A DNA stretch of 64,000 nt from Auanema rhodensis (taxonomy: Eukaryota; Nematoda; Chromadorea; Rhabditida; Rhabditidae). Positions within the stretch are counted from its first letter, which is position 1. Each line of letters opens with the position of its first letter. Made by a program: the position numbers and the translations under genes. Under the pieces are notes generated by a model. That model ran no database searches. It had not been told where the DNA came from and saw nothing but the letters and a program-made list of their open reading frames with translations. The DNA lies in assembly GCA_964057225.1 (NCBI GenBank), contig OZ059895.1, positions 7,874,001 through 7,938,000 of the forward strand, in the 5' to 3' direction. Of the stretch, positions 63,658 through 64,000 are shown one piece after another.

Positions 63658-63727
<70 letters not shown>
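63640..63727. repeat. (CT)n microsatellite
   Basis: A long CT tract ending about 90 bp before the ATG of the plus-strand gene at 63820. Confidence 0.92.
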
Positions 63728-63796
63728 AATATTTCTATATGGCTGGTGTTCTTTCTTTCTGATACATCTAAGCCAGAGCATACGTACTATTTTACG

Positions 63797-63819
63797 TTTT
63801 CAGTTCATTCACTTGCCCT
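63797..63819 (+). promoter_or_regulatory. Splice acceptor before the last gene
   Basis: CGTTTTCAG ends at 63803, 16 nt before ATG 63820. It is either a trans-splice site or the end of an upstream intron. Confidence 0.4.
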
Positions 63820-63930
63820 ATGAGGCTACCAGACATTCTTTCCGCTTTAACTCTGAACGTCGTGCTCGCTCTATTCTCCATGATAATGGCCATTTTTGCA
63901 TTAGGATTGCTAGCCTTTGTACTTGCCAAG
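63820..63930 (+). CDS. First exon of an unidentified membrane protein (continues beyond window)
   Basis: ATG 63820 opens 37 codons ending at a GTAAAT donor at 63931 in phase 0. The encoded peptide starts MRLPDILSALTLN and then forms a single hydrophobic stretch (VVLALFSMIMAIFALGLL and on to FVLAK), either a TM helix or a long signal anchor. Another frame of the same exon is also open but is charged and has no ATG. The remainder lies outside the window, so no family can be named. Confidence 0.5.
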
Positions 63931-64000
63931 GTAAATCACATTTGGAATAACTTTCATATGCTTAGCTAGCTTTAAAAAGTTCAGCAAGTTTTTACACTTT

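Larger units (their letters stand above)
54704..63796. other. 9-kb divergent intergenic region
   Basis: Lies between the minus-strand secreted-protein gene and the plus-strand gene at 63820. No convincing exon chain. From 54.7 to about 57.1 kb the + strand is purine-rich (GA microsatellite at 55790-55865). From about 57.7 kb on it is pyrimidine-rich (CT tracts near 57.75, 58.9, 59.94 and 63.66 kb), with two GA exceptions at 60.87 and 62.90 kb. CpG-rich ACG/TCG triplet islands occur at 55186-55234, 56783-56832 and 62060-62225. A double E-box palindrome lies at 57340-57358. A GC-richer patch lies at about 63500-63570. Confidence 0.65.

Noticed and set aside
63804-63930. Alternative frame of the last exon (charged, Arg/His/Cys-rich)
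   Set aside because: No ATG within the exon. The overlapping ATG frame encodes a coherent hydrophobic segment and ends in phase at the donor. Not excluded if an upstream exon exists.
1-64000. CRISPR arrays, tRNA, rRNA and spliced-leader RNA genes
   Set aside because: No spaced direct repeats, no tRNA A/B boxes with cloverleaf, and no rRNA-like conserved segments were seen in a reading by eye; a covariance-model search would be decisive.

Overview
The window looks like nuclear DNA of a nematode. It is very AT-rich, roughly a quarter GC by eye. Genes have many small exons separated by short introns ending in TTTCAG, TTTTAG or TATAG. Several ATGs sit a few bases after a splice acceptor with no visible upstream exon, as expected for spliced-leader trans-splicing. 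The gene set (a serpentine receptor resembling srsx, a TAPL/HAF-type half ABC transporter, a type-B carboxylesterase, a Nudix protein of the NUDT18/ndx-1 type) fits a nematode. Clade and species cannot be resolved, and no spliced-leader RNA gene was seen.

Layout. Bases 1-1210 (-): 5' part of a four-TM, LAPTM-like protein with PPxY motifs and a polyglutamine tail. 3429-5059 (-): Nudix hydrolase, 9 exons, 366 codons, intact Nudix box. 5.1-13.9 kb: gene-free, purine-rich then pyrimidine-rich. 13911-16423 (+): serpentine receptor, 6 exons, with a 433-bp Tc1-type MITE in its second intron. 16.4-31.5 kb: 15-kb gene desert, strongly pyrimidine-rich on +. 31533-33204 (+): plasmanylethanolamine desaturase (TMEM189/PEDS1), 7 exons, 323 aa. 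34641-34850 (+): fragment of a Tc1/mariner transposase. 35331-38769 (-): TAPL/HAF-type ABC half-transporter. 40155-44311 (-): PH-RA-RhoGAP protein like ARHGAP20. 44.3-50.5 kb: purine-rich gene-free DNA carrying an inverted copy of a RhoGAP intron. 50559-53284 (-): secreted carboxylesterase. 53639-54703 (-): secreted protein of unknown family, close enough upstream of the esterase to be an operon partner. 54.7-63.8 kb: gene-free, purine-rich then pyrimidine-rich. 63820-64000 (+): first exon of a gene leaving the window.

Two structural signals stand out. First, 5' flanks are strand-asymmetric: the strand that is sense for the next gene is CT-rich and the other is GA-rich. Polarity flips inside the two divergent intergenic regions, near 11.2-11.7 kb and 57.1-57.7 kb. 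The long GA/CT microsatellites mostly follow this rule. Second, about 420-430 bp of a RhoGAP intron, including 10 exon bases and the 5' splice site, occurs as an almost identical inverted copy 7.2 kb away.

The genes do not form one pathway. LAPTM-like and TAPL/HAF-type proteins usually act in lysosome-related membranes, PEDS1 in ether-lipid synthesis, and RhoGAP in cytoskeletal signalling. No CRISPR, rRNA, tRNA, viral or bacterial-type element was recognised.
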